Assembly (NCBI RefSeq): GCF_051020975.1
Contig: NC_135037.1
Location: 5,518,001-5,582,000, forward strand
Direction of reading: 5' to 3'
DNA from: Osmia lignaria lignaria
Taxonomy: Eukaryota > Arthropoda > Insecta > Hymenoptera > Megachilidae
DNA: 64,000 nt
In this document: positions 34,250 to 45,074 of the stretch, in pieces
Numbering within the stretch: the first letter of the stretch is position 1
How the letters are laid out: the number at the start of each line of letters is the position of its first letter
Notes under the pieces: generated by a model
The model's database searches: none
What the model saw: the letters and a program-made list of their open reading frames with translations, nothing else
What the model was told of the DNA's origin: nothing
Position numbers and translations under genes: made by a program

Positions 34250-36410
34250 AACTAGAACACGATCGGTTTTTGTATCAAAATAAACATTTTCACAATTAAA
34301 ATACTCATGTTTACAAATGCATACATTGTTATTGCAATGAACCTTTATAGATACATAATATATCAGCAATAAGGCGTAAAAAAAAAGGTACAGCAGTGGA
34401 TTTTTTTTTCATCAAGAAGAATACACTTTTATTCCGTAAAATTTATCATAATCATCCTAAAGTTATAAATTATTATAATAATTTTTACGTCCGTGTTGAA
34501 CAAAGCGTGGTCTTCATGATGTCTTTTCATTTTACTGTAAAGCAAAAACAAAAAGAAACAAAAATATTAGTAGAAGTTTTATCTCTTAATATTAATCAGT
34601 GTTACACCCTACATGCACAAGTCTTCTATTTCTACTAAAATCATGAAACCCAAAATGATGACGAATAACGATACACAACTTTGAAAACAAATGAAGAAAA
34701 AAAAAATTGTGATATGTAACAAAATGCACTGATTGTGTTTATCTTCAACCACAACACACTTTCTTCTGATATATTATTTCCTAATAATAAACACACTATT
34801 ATATATGTATAATATCTTGTCCTCATGTTATGTTGAAGTAACTATAAAACTGATGCAAATAATTAATTTTAATGTTTTTTTATATGATACATTTTTTATA
34901 TTAAGATACCTTGTAAAATTATAACACAAAAGTATACTATGTATGTATGTGTATGTAATATAAAATAAATACTACATGCAACTAAGAACCTATTGAAAAT
35001 GAACTAAATGTATGCTATAATAATTAATGAAAAAATATATACTAAAAATGTGTAATTATATTTTATATTCTATAAGCACCACAATGCAAAAGTATTAAGA
35101 AAATAGAAGCAATAAAACAATATGAAAGTGGGGAGACTGAAACTTAGAAGTTTGCATGCTGACCATGTATGAGCATCATAATTAAGTTCCCTCTTGAAGC
35201 TTGTAGTACAAATGATGAGCATTTGACTACTTCCTTCCCTAGAATGTAAATAATAAGCATATACCACTGAAAGGCATGCAAAAATTATATGTATTTTACA
35301 TACATATAAAATATATTTAATATTTTTTAAACATCAAATGTATTTTATATGTATTATATATGCATATAATTTTATTATAAGCTTTAAATTATATAAGAAA
35401 TGATAAATCTGATCATTCACATATCCAGTCAACAATTTAAAGAATTGCAAAGTAATCATATACCCTAAAAATACTAAACTTGTTTTTATCCATAGAACAA
35501 AGTATAATAATAATATGGCATGTAATTTTAAAATAATAAAATGCAGAGTGAAGCCTTTGTCTATCATTGTAAAAGAGGTTTATCTAACTGAACGATAAAC
35601 ATCGAAACATAAGATTTGAAACTGAATGAAAGAAACTGGATATGCTTAAAGCTTAAAACTACTTCAAGACTTTAACCCTCGAGCGGCGGTGGTCGGGTTA
35701 ATCGTGACCCGCATCTATGAAAAGGGCATACCGGTGCGTTGATTAAAATTAGGCACTCAAATAACCAAACGAAAGACTTTCATACATCGTAAAAATTTTA
35801 TTTAACGAAACAGTATAATATTTAAAAGATGAAAATGAAAACAAATTCAAGATTAAGATTAGGATTAGAAACTCTAAATCATACGTTGCGTTATCAAAAA
35901 TTCTGCTCCGCAATCCGAGGGTTAATACTTTGACTGAAATATACATAATGTGTAGTAATCTAATTTTTAATAAAAATAAGCAAAACTATATTTTATTTAT
36001 TTATCAAATATATTTAAAATGTTGCAATTAAAAAATTATTCCAATTGGTTGAAAGTAATTCACATTGCATATATTACAGATGCATAAAATAATTTAAGAG
36101 AATAAATGTAGTTATTAATAAAAAGATACAAAATATGTATGCTTCCACTTTAGAAGCATAAGCATAAATAAAATGCTTTAAATGACCTAAATGAATGATT
36201 CCTTGATAAAAATTATAGCACAATGATGCATATTAGAATTTAAAAAAAGTAAAAAAAGAACCCATTACCAAATGAATGTACAATACATAATCCATCACCA
36301 ATTTATCATTTATAAAGAAACATTAAATAAATGTACAAATATAAGAAACTTTCATCTCTTTGTTCATAAATAATGTAGCTCATAATTAAAATAACAGAAC
36401 TAAAACAATC
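34250..36410. other. AT-rich spacer containing the unseen eS24 3' end and a piggyBac-like element
   Basis: No frame here is convincing. The terminal eS24 exon must lie in this stretch (minus strand), since the eS24 frame ends at a splice donor at 36415, but I could not identify it. It may code for only a stop or one or two residues. A TTAA-flanked element occupies 35676-35921. Confidence 0.5.
35676..35921. mobile_element. piggyBac-like MITE with TTAA target duplication
   Basis: The 246-bp element starts CCCTCGAGCGGCGGTGG and ends CTCCGCAATCCGAGGG, flanked on both sides by TTAA (35672-35675 and 35922-35925). TTAA duplication with CCC/GGG termini is the hallmark of piggyBac-type insertion. It has no transposase frame, so it is non-autonomous. 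The internal phrase GTTAATCGTGACCCG recurs, degenerate, near 15320 and 20240. Confidence 0.72.
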
Positions 36411-36414
36411 TTAC

Positions 36415-37316
36415 CTTTTTAGATGCAGCTCCTACTTTACTCTTCTTTGTACCCCTAACTTTCTTCATCCTGTTCTTACGTTCTTTACGCTGTTTCCTTG
36501 TTTGCTTCTGTTTCTCATATAGTCCATGCCTGGCTAATCTATACTTGGGTTCGAATTTTTTCGCAAAGTCTAATGTATCATAAACCAACGCAAATCCAGT
36601 TGATTTGCCACCCCCAAAGTTTGTTTGAAAACCAAATACAAAGACTACATCTGGTGTAACTTTGTACATTTTGGCAAGCTTTTCCCGTATTTCTGTTTTA
36701 CGGACCGACGGATGGCCCGGGTGGAAAACATCTACAACCTGTAAAATGAACGCACCACTTTATAATTAGAAAATTTACGATAACCATTAGCTAACTACTA
36801 CTCGAACTTAACGTCTCGTAATAGCAGAAATTACTATCTTCGGAGAATAAAAATAAAATTTATATATACAAATACGTACCATTTGTTTTCGGCATAATAG
36901 CCGATTGCTCATAAATTTCCTGGTCCTAATTGTCACCGCGCCTTCCGTCTGTAAAATAGAACCATATTACAAGGTTATATTTTGTTTAATACTATTTTTG
37001 TTATAGTTTCATTATTTTCAACTGTAACGAATAAATAAATGTAAAAAATAGTTTTCTTTAAGAGTTCATTAACGTAGTTAAACTACATATTTTCATTTAT
37101 ATTTTTATTTTCATTTTATTTATCAATAATATTTGTATTCTGGATAGATATATCCACATTAGAATCATGTGCATGTTAAGTACTAATAGAAATGGTATTT
37201 GTGAATTATATTTATAAAAAGTAGATAGTGATGTACTATTAATAAGTTTATAAACCAATAATATCAACTTTTTTCAATGATTAACGAATAATTTTGCGAT
37301 ATAAATTACATACCAT
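36415..37316 (-). CDS. RpS24: Ribosomal protein eS24 (small subunit)
   Basis: Three coding exons on the minus strand are 37314-37316 (ATG alone, ATG|GTATGT), 36880-36948 (TEGAVTIRTRKFMSNRLLCR KQM) and 36415-36738 (VVDVFHPGHPSVRKTEIREK ... to AASKK). Together they give 132 residues, the usual length for eS24 (about 130-133). Recognisable family blocks are TIRTRKFMSNRLL, FHPG, KTEIREKLAKMYK, FVFGFQTNFGGGKSTGFALV, RLARHGLYEK and RKQRKERKNRMKKVRGT. The last exon here ends AAAAAG|GTAAGA, so the stop lies in a further short exon to the left that I could not find; read-through would add only VRLF. The protein is part of the 40S ribosomal body. The start codon alone in its own exon is common in ribosomal-protein genes. 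It is divergent from the DnaJ gene. Confidence 0.95.
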
Positions 37317-37980
37317 TTTGCTTGATTAGTGTACCGCCAGCAAAAGGACGGATGCGGAAGCGTGTTGCGCTATCTGTGATCGAACAGATTCACAACAGTT
37401 CAATACAATAACTAAATAGTAACAATTTTTATACCTTTCTCAATTGCATTTCAGTTATATAATGCAGTTTATATCATCTGAGTAAATATAAGATATTATT
37501 TAACAGAATTGAACATCTAAGTAAATGTAAAATGATTACAATTTTAAACCTATTCTTGTTCCCTATAATTTAGGGATTTTAGGATCGTTTACCGTAAAAA
37601 TCATTAAAATCGTTTAAAAAACGTTTAAAATATGTTTATATTACTTGGAAATAGTGTTAATTATTGCAAAGTAACATTTAAAAATTTGTTAGCATACATG
37701 TATTTTTTTGAAATACAGATTTATTTTCAGTTACAACTCTTATTTTTAATATAAATAATCTCATAAACTCGTATTGAGTTTAAAATACATAAAAATTGTA
37801 ATTAATTCCCTGATAAACTATTATTTTACAATAAAAATAAATGTTTTACAACGTTATCGACAGAATACAGGCGTATTCATTTTAGAAATTCTCAGGAAGA
37901 CCGTAATTATATTTGGCGCTGTTTGCACTTTTCAGTCTATCTGATTGGTTCTCTTTAGAGTAACGTCCATTACTCTTCTA
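37317..37980. promoter_or_regulatory. Divergent promoter region of eS24 and DnaJ
   Basis: About 660 bp separate the eS24 start codon (minus) from the first probable DnaJ exon (plus). Apart from the TOP-like tract and a CCAAT-box in reverse (ATTGG, 37944-37948), the stretch is plain AT-rich sequence without a coding frame. Confidence 0.5.
37341..37348 (-). promoter_or_regulatory. 5' TOP-like start of eS24 transcript
   Basis: Minus strand TCCTTTTG lies about 25-30 nt upstream of the eS24 ATG. Ribosomal-protein mRNAs usually start with a C inside such a polypyrimidine tract, which makes this the probable transcription start and a site for growth-linked translational control. Confidence 0.5.
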
Positions 37981-37995
37981 GGAAGTTTCGAGAAC
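37981..37995 (+). promoter_or_regulatory. Heat-shock element upstream of the DnaJ gene
   Basis: The sequence gGAAgtTTCgaGAAc is three perfectly alternating nGAAn units, the minimal binding site of a heat-shock factor trimer. It lies at the 5' edge of the probable first exon of the DnaJ/Hsp40 gene, so heat induction of that gene is likely. Confidence 0.7.
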
Positions 37996-37999
37996 GGAT

Positions 38000-38123
38000 A
38001 CGAACAGTAATATTGGTGGGAGTTCTATGCGCTTGCAATAGTTCGTCAAATACTATTACGTGGAGTGAGACGAGCGTTCTTGACGCACGGATATTTTCCA
38101 CGAGCAACTTTCTGCTGATACAG
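38000..38123 (+). other. Probable non-coding first exon of the DnaJ gene
   Basis: A strong donor CAG|GTAAGA follows 38123, and an acceptor (TTTTCTTTTGTTATTAG) at 39844-39860 leads to the ATG-bearing exon, giving a leader intron of about 1.7 kb. The 5' boundary is a guess based on the heat-shock element. The open frame at 38013-38291 crosses the donor and is not coding in this model. Confidence 0.5.
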
Positions 38124-39918
38124 GTAAGATCGGATGCTAATCATTACGAATTGAAGACTTGTAAAAAATATGCGCAGATGGCTAGAATTTTCGCTTTTGA
38201 ATCATGCGATCGATTACAAGCTCTTGAAATATTTCTCGAAATACGAATTTTCAGTACGTTAAATATGCAAAAACAAATTATAGCAGAATAGTTACAGATA
38301 TTGAAGAATATCATCACGATTTTAAAGTTGCCTCAATGATTATTAAACTTGAAGTGGTCTTTTGAAGGTTGAATAGTAGATCTAAGTACACTTAAGCATA
38401 TTGTATATTACGAAATATGCCTCAATGAATTTTATCATATACGCTGCGCTCGTCCATGACTCGCACTTTACGTTGAAAAATGGTGGATGTTCCTATTGCC
38501 CTACTCATGTCAGTACAAAACGTGGTTGAAGTTGCCAAATATATCTGTCAGTTAAAATGTATTAACTTGTATTCATAGCTTTCATTTTTACTTGCACAGT
38601 TTAAATTATATACTGATATGTACTTCTCACCTTATAAAATTATCATTTTAATATTTGTCTTTTTGTCTGATCTTCAACCGGCAGTCCATGTCTTCCGTAA
38701 ATATATATGTATGTGTGTATATGTATACGGGTTAGCAGAAGGATCTAGAAAGTGTGGTATTCTTTGTTCATGACAGGATGGAACAGTACGATACGTCGAA
38801 ATCAGAATTGAATTTCCTTTTTTATGTCAATTAATTATATTTCATCGACTTAAAGTGAATGTCGCCGCCATTTTGAAACCAAAGACGCACATGGATACAA
38901 TTTACTGGAGTTTTCGAGACCCTGCAGCTGAAATTACTCCGAGTCTAATACGTATCGATGAAAATATTTTGATTCAACTTAAATTTGTTTGTAAAGACTG
39001 AATTTTTAAACATTTAAAAAAAACTTTATGGATATATGTTAATTGTGTTATATAATTAAAATGGGAAGTATTTGAAGTTCAAGGTCGGAACAAAACAGTT
39101 CCGTTCTCAAATTGCGTTATAATTTGCTTATATATTTGTAATATTTTAATATCTACGAGCAACGTAAATGATAGAAAAGTATTTTTTATAATACAAGATG
39201 CACATATTTATTTTGCAGTTTAATGCTACATTTTGTATTGAATTCTTATTATATGGAATGAGTTTTAAATCATACTATATATACAATAGATTCGTGACGT
39301 GTTTCATGAATTCCTAAATTGAATGATAATCAATGCCTTTTGTAATGCATTTGTATTTTCATTTCCATTAATGTTTTTCCAGAAAGAAGATATGATCAGT
39401 AATGCAAAGTAAACATTTTGTTTTAAATATAAAATTATTGATATTTCTTAGAGAATAATTTATCTTTTGCAGAGTTCTTAGGATTTTATTTTGTTTTAAA
39501 TAAAATGTTACATTTGTATATATATTAAAATATAGCATATAGTTTTGTTTACAAATTGAAACACTATGTAATATAGGTATAATATTTTCCAGCTACTAGG
39601 TATATAGTTCTAATCCATTTAGGTATAATGTAATTAATATATAATGTTTATTTTAAATGTATATATGTTTTGTGTTTACATCAGAAATGATTATCAAGAT
39701 TATTAAAGTACTGAAAGATTTATTGTAATTAAAATGAAATATGAAATCATTAATAATTTTAAGAAACTATCAGTATAATATATAAAAACTCTAATTTGTA
39801 ATAAAATTATAGTACATGTAGTAAAATTAAAATAATATTTTAGTTTTCTTTTGTTATTAGCAGAAACAAAGCTAGTGTAATTACATCAGCACAGTTGGTA
39901 AGGAACACATAAGTGAAA

Positions 39919-41353
39919 ATGGTGAAAGAGACAACATACTACGATGTCCTTGGTGTGAAGCCTGGATGCACACAAGAAGATTTGAAGAAAGCTTACAGAA
40001 AGCTTGCCCTCAAGTTTCACCCTGACAAAAATCCCAATGAAGGAGAAAGAGTTAGTAGTATTTAATCATTGACAACATAATGTATTAATTAATTATTATG
40101 AAGATTATTTTGCTAAACTTCGTTTTGATTACAGTTTAAACAAATTTCGCAATCGTATGAAGTATTATCGAACCCTGAGAAGAGAAGAATTTATGATCAA
40201 GGTGGAGAACAAGCTTTGAAAGAAGGTGGTGGCGGCGGCAATGTATTCTCCTCGCCTATGGATATCTTCGATATGTTCTTTGGCGGCGGTTTCGGAAGAG
40301 GTAATCGAAGGAGAGAACGCAAAGGTCAAGATGTTATACATCAATTATCTGTTTCACTGGAGGAGCTGTACAAGGGCACTGTTCGCAAGTTAGCTTTACA
40401 AAAGAACGTTATTTGTGATAAATGTGAAGGTTTGTATCGTTGAACTCGATCTATTAACAATATTTATGTAAGAATAAGAAATATAGTTTCATCTTTTTGT
40501 TAGGTATTGGTGGAAAGAAAGGTTCTGTAGAACAGTGTTCTACGTGTCATGGATCAGGTCTACAAGTTCAGGTGCATCAGTTGGGACCAGGAATGCTGCA
40601 GCATATGCAGACTATGTGTGCAGATTGTAAAGGACAAGGAGAACGTATAAACCCACGCGACCGTTGTAAACAATGTGGTGGCAAGAAAACAATAAGGGAG
40701 AGGAAGATTTTGGAAGTTCATGTTGATCCAGGAATGGTAGATGGACAGAAGATTATTTTCAGCGGAGAAGGTGATCAAGAACCGGACTATGAACCAGGAG
40801 ATATCGTTATTCTTCTCGAAGAGAAGGAACATGAAGTCTTTAAGTTAGTATTTTAGTCATTGTAATTGATTGGTACTATATTATTTTTACGTTAATTACA
40901 TGTTTACCGATATATCATTTCAGGCGTACACGCAACGATTTAATCATGAGGATGCATCTAGAACTCGTGGAAGCCCTATGCGGGTTCCAGAAAGTTATTC
41001 GTACTTTAGATGGAAGAGATTTAGTAATAACATCATATCCAGGACAAGTTATAAAACACGGAGACTTTAAGTGTATTTTGAATGAGGGAATGCCGGTTTA
41101 CAAAGATCCCTTTACACATGGCAGACTTATAATTCAATTCGTAGTGGATTTCCCAAAAACTATAGACGCTGCTGTTATTCCAACGCTTGAACAATGTCTA
41201 CCTCCAAGAGAAGAGGTTATTATTCCAGAAGGTGCGGAAGAGTGTCAGCTTACGGATCTGGATCCGGAACAGGAAGCTAGGCGAAGAGATCAGCGGCAAG
41301 CATACGAAGAAGACGAAAGTGGTCCTTCACGAGTCCAATGTGCCACACATTAA
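39919..41353 (+). CDS. Droj2: Type I DnaJ/Hsp40 co-chaperone (DNAJA1/A4-like, Droj2 type), 398 aa
   Basis: The coding exons are 39919-40050, 40135-40429, 40504-40843 and 40924-41353, joined in phases 0, 1 and 2 with GT...AG borders to give 398 residues (human DNAJA1 is 397). The J domain (MVKETTYYDVLGVKPGC ... KFHPDKNP) carries the HPD motif that stimulates Hsp70 ATPase. A Gly/Phe-rich linker follows (FFGGGFGRG). The zinc-binding domain has four CxxCxGx(G/K) repeats: CDKCEGIG, CSTCHGSG, CADCKGQG and CKQCGGKK. The C-terminal substrate-binding domain contains VEALCGFQK, PGQVIKHGD and LNEGMP. The protein ends VQCATH, a CaaX-like box, so farnesylation and membrane association are likely. The last residue His is unusual for such a box. 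The ATG context GTGAAAATGG is favourable. It acts in the cytosol with Hsp70 in folding and heat response, consistent with the upstream heat-shock element. Confidence 0.96.
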
Positions 41354-41373
41354 AATGATTACATCAATTTTAC

Positions 41374-41379
41374 AATAAA
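41374..41379 (+). terminator. Polyadenylation signal of the DnaJ gene
   Basis: AATAAA lies 21 nt after the stop codon of the DnaJ gene; cleavage is expected within the next 10-30 nt. Confidence 0.65.
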
Positions 41380-41399
41380 TATGGTCATTCTTTCATTTT

Positions 41400-43220
41400 T
41401 AACTTCTATCCCATTCGCTCGATTCTGATCGTATGTATTAAGAGAAGAACGAAAAAATGCGGGCATATAAAAAGTTCTTCAAGATGAACGAAAAGAACCT
41501 GAAACGTTTAGACATGTGCACCACTGTGAAGAACCATACTTATGGAATCACCAACGACTCTAATGCAAAGATTACAACGCGGATACTGAATCGTATAGGA
41601 GACCGTTGCTAGTACCATTGATGATATATTTATCATCATTCCTGAGTTGAACTATAAATTCTGGTGGAAACGAGTAAACTGATTACAATTAATTCATTGC
41701 TTACTGTAGAAAAGTATTGAAACAAAAAATGTACTTATCATTAAACACAGTGATAAGAAAATGATGAATTTACTCAGCATATAATGCAACATCGTGTAAC
41801 GTTAGTAGTGAACAGAAAACATAATCAATTGTATCCTGTAATGCTAAACATTCTAATTAACTTTGTCTATTTGTGATTTTATTTCTTTATAATTAGCAAT
41901 TTTTCAACACTGACACGCGCATATCGAATGCTAGAAATACAGTTAGACAGTCGAGTGAAATTAGTACATTATTTGTATTTTGGCTATCCTGATGTTTTTT
42001 TAAATTATTCAGCATTTGATTACATTTTTTTTCTTAATTTAGTTCAATGTTTACACAAGTAACGTTGATGGTCATGGAAGTAGTATGAAATGTGATGAAC
42101 GTACTAATGTAATAGAAATAAATAGTATAACATTTTTCGTAATATTAATTACAAACTTCGAAATCCGCTTTTTTTTTTAGTGGGACACATTATTCCATTA
42201 CATGTAATGTCCAGTTTATTTAGGTATTTATCACTGGCATATGACTACGCTAAAAAGGTACTTTGTCAGTCAATATTATTAAAAGAAATCACAGGTTCCT
42301 GTATGTGTGAGTGAACTACTGCGCGTATTTGCAAATATCATTTGTATAATAAAAAAAGAAAACGTTCCAATATTTGATTATAATTACGATACTGGAACTG
42401 AAAGTATGATTGATTTTCTTAAAATTCTATTTACTAACGTTAGCAGAAAGCTGGTTTTTGTATAACATTTCTAAATGAAACATATTTCGCCTGTTCATTT
42501 CTCTACTAAATCAGTAATGCGCGTGAACAAATGTCCATTTTAATGAATCGTCTCTGCATTAAATTAAATACGCCTTCGAACATTCACATAATTTACTGTA
42601 TATAAGGTCATGTACTCGTCCGCAATTACTATAGCAAATTTAAATAGACGCGTATTATAATCTTATTTATTATAGATAAATTGGTGATTGATTAGTACGT
42701 TTTTGAATCGTCTCAAATAAATTGGAAAAAGTAAAATGTCAAATATATCAAAATACTTATTGTTACAGCACTTGACCTTTTAATCCTTTGTCATGATTAA
42801 ATTTTTATTTCGTTTATTATTTAATTTCTCTAATTTAGTCTAATGTTAGTTCAGAATTACATCTATACAAATATTTATTCTTTAACACTGTAGTAATTGT
42901 TCCATCAATGTTGTTTTTATTCTTTCTCTTTACGAAAAAGAGTAATAATTCATCGTGGATGTATAGACAGGAATTAAGTACATTTAATATCGTTCATGAG
43001 AGGTAACAATGTTAACGTGCCTTTGAGTTACGTAGAATAGCCTAACGATGGCGATATAATCGCAGCGAGGGTCGATGTTTTTGTAATGTGCGTATACGAG
43101 AGTGGCCGAAAGCCAGCCGTCGAGATGCCGCAAAGGTTTCTGGGTATGCGGAGGGAGCCATATTTTTCCAATATCAGTTACGCGAAAACAGCGTACGCAT
43201 AGCATCTGCAGAATGGAGTT
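41400..43220. other. AT-rich intergenic spacer, DnaJ to MBD-like gene
   Basis: I see no coding exon, RNA gene or repeat with recognisable ends in this 1.8-kb stretch. Composition becomes GC- and CpG-richer from about 43000, where the promoter of the next gene begins. Confidence 0.55.
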
Positions 43221-43224
43221 TCGT

Positions 43225-43229
43225 TCAGT
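43225..43229 (+). promoter_or_regulatory. Candidate initiator of the MBD-like gene
   Basis: TTCAGT at the start of a CpG-richer block matches the arthropod initiator. No TATA box lies about 30 nt upstream, as is usual for broadly expressed developmental genes. This is a candidate only, since the leader is 1.8 kb long and could be spliced. Confidence 0.35.
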
Positions 43230-45074
43230 AGCCTGTGTCGAGGCAGTGTTTTACACAAGAAAGTGATTACGAGCCAGACGACGAGAGATCAGTGCAAGAA
43301 AGCAAGGCAACTGTGCTAGTCAGAACATAATAAGCCGACGTTTTCAATGCGATCAAGAAGTGAGGTTCGGTGAAAACGATGAGCGCGGCCCGCGCAGGTG
43401 TTCGAGTCGAGAAGAGGGTTAGTTAACTTAACCCGAGTTCGTAACCGCGACCGGTGGTAGTGGTGGTAATACTAGTGGTGGTGGTGGAGGTAGCGGAGGT
43501 GGTGGTGGTGGTGCTACTGCTGCTGTGACGATGACACAGCGTCATAACACGACGTACGTCCGTCCGTGCGATTTAACGCGAATTGTTACGGCAATATAAA
43601 GTGTTTTTTGTACCGAGAGTGCATTCGCGCCATTACCGATCGAGCAAGTCGTGGCTCGGTCACGATTAACCTTAATTTATTCAGTGTTGAAGATGATGGT
43701 TTTTATTTTGTAGTGGGTGAACGAAGATTTGGAGTATCGTATTTTTTTTAGTGACAGTGGTTTATGGATGACATAATTGTGTGTCATTCATCGTTCCTTC
43801 GTTGAAAAGTGCGTACATGTGAAACGGAGCAATCAGAACTGCGACCGCGAATAACGCGACGGGACCGTGGCAATGACACAACGACCTTAACGACTTGACT
43901 TTCTTGTAACGTTAAAATAATTCTTGTTTATAAGTATCAAGTTTCATCACCAAAGTCGAAGTGAAACGTTGCTCGTCGGCATCCGTAACGTTTCAGATAT
44001 TTCTTACGGTCAAGATAATTTTTCAGTGTAATCTACACGCGTCACGAGTAACAGCGTGTTCAAGAGTTTAGGTTAGTCGAATGCTTGGCCCCATTGTGTT
44101 GTTCCGACGCGACCGGATTGGTGAACAAGACAAACGAGTGAGCTGTCGCTTTATAAATCGACCTTGCGAATGAAAGCAGAAGCGTAATTTCCTAATAAAC
44201 AGTGTTATTCGCTTGTTATCCGTCAAAGCGGTGCAGGGTATAAAAGTTTCAAGGAATTTATTTCTACCATTGATTTTACTGTAAATACCGCCAAATTTAT
44301 TTAAACAAATATGATTTATATACTTGAAATAAGTAATTCTTCGACCGCACAGTGCTCGTTTACGATAGAAATTTGTGAACCGGTATAAACATTTTCAGAG
44401 GAACATGAATTAATGCTGTTAATAAAAACATCGTTTCAAAATGAAAATAAATTGACCAAACGAAGAGTTTTCGACGCGCTGTATTATTTTTTTACATTTT
44501 TCAACCGTTCAAAGAATAAAAGCTAACATCAAAATTTTTCTTATAATCTCAAATTCAGCAAAATTTCAAACAATCAACAAGGTTACTAGCATGATAAAGT
44601 GTATCGATCCGAAAAGAGAGGTTAGACGGGCATTGACCGGTGAATAGTTCGTGTCTGTCGTCGTCGGATATTCTCCAATTTCAAAATCTTAGCACCGTTA
44701 TCGTATGGCGGCGATCAGCTGCGAGGGAAGTGTTTCCGAGCATATGTGTAACTTAAAAATTTTCAACGAGAATAGTTAAGAGTGAAAGAACAGCTGGTGA
44801 ACTATCCATCTGGCATGCCCTACGCGGTGAAGCCGAGGATGTCGAGGAGCAACGAGAACCTGCACGACAGCTGCGTGATTGTAAGCATCGGTGAGCGTGC
44901 GTGGCCAGGAAGAACGACCGAGAGAACGCGGTGGGTTTCGGCAGTGGCAAGCGCGTGATTATTTCCGTTTATGGAGGATGCGGCAAGACCTTGAGGTATC
45001 TCCACGTAGGCGTTCTACCTGCGTTCCAGTGATGTCGGTGTCGGGGTTACTTGCAGCGCTGCTGGACCTGGACC
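43230..45074 (+). other. Long 5' leader or leader intron(s) of the MBD-like gene
   Basis: The region is CpG-richer than its flanks and holds a GGT/GGA trinucleotide tract (about 43450-43530) and several short upstream ATGs; one frame overlaps the main start (ATG at 45032, stop near 45091) and could damp translation. Acceptor-like sites occur at 44399 (CATTTTCAG) and 45055 (TTACTTGCAG), so part of this may be intron. No long coding frame is present. Confidence 0.45.

Noticed and set aside
38013..38291. 92-codon plus-strand frame
   Set aside because: Crosses the strong CAG|GTAAGA donor of the probable DnaJ leader exon and lacks a sensible product.
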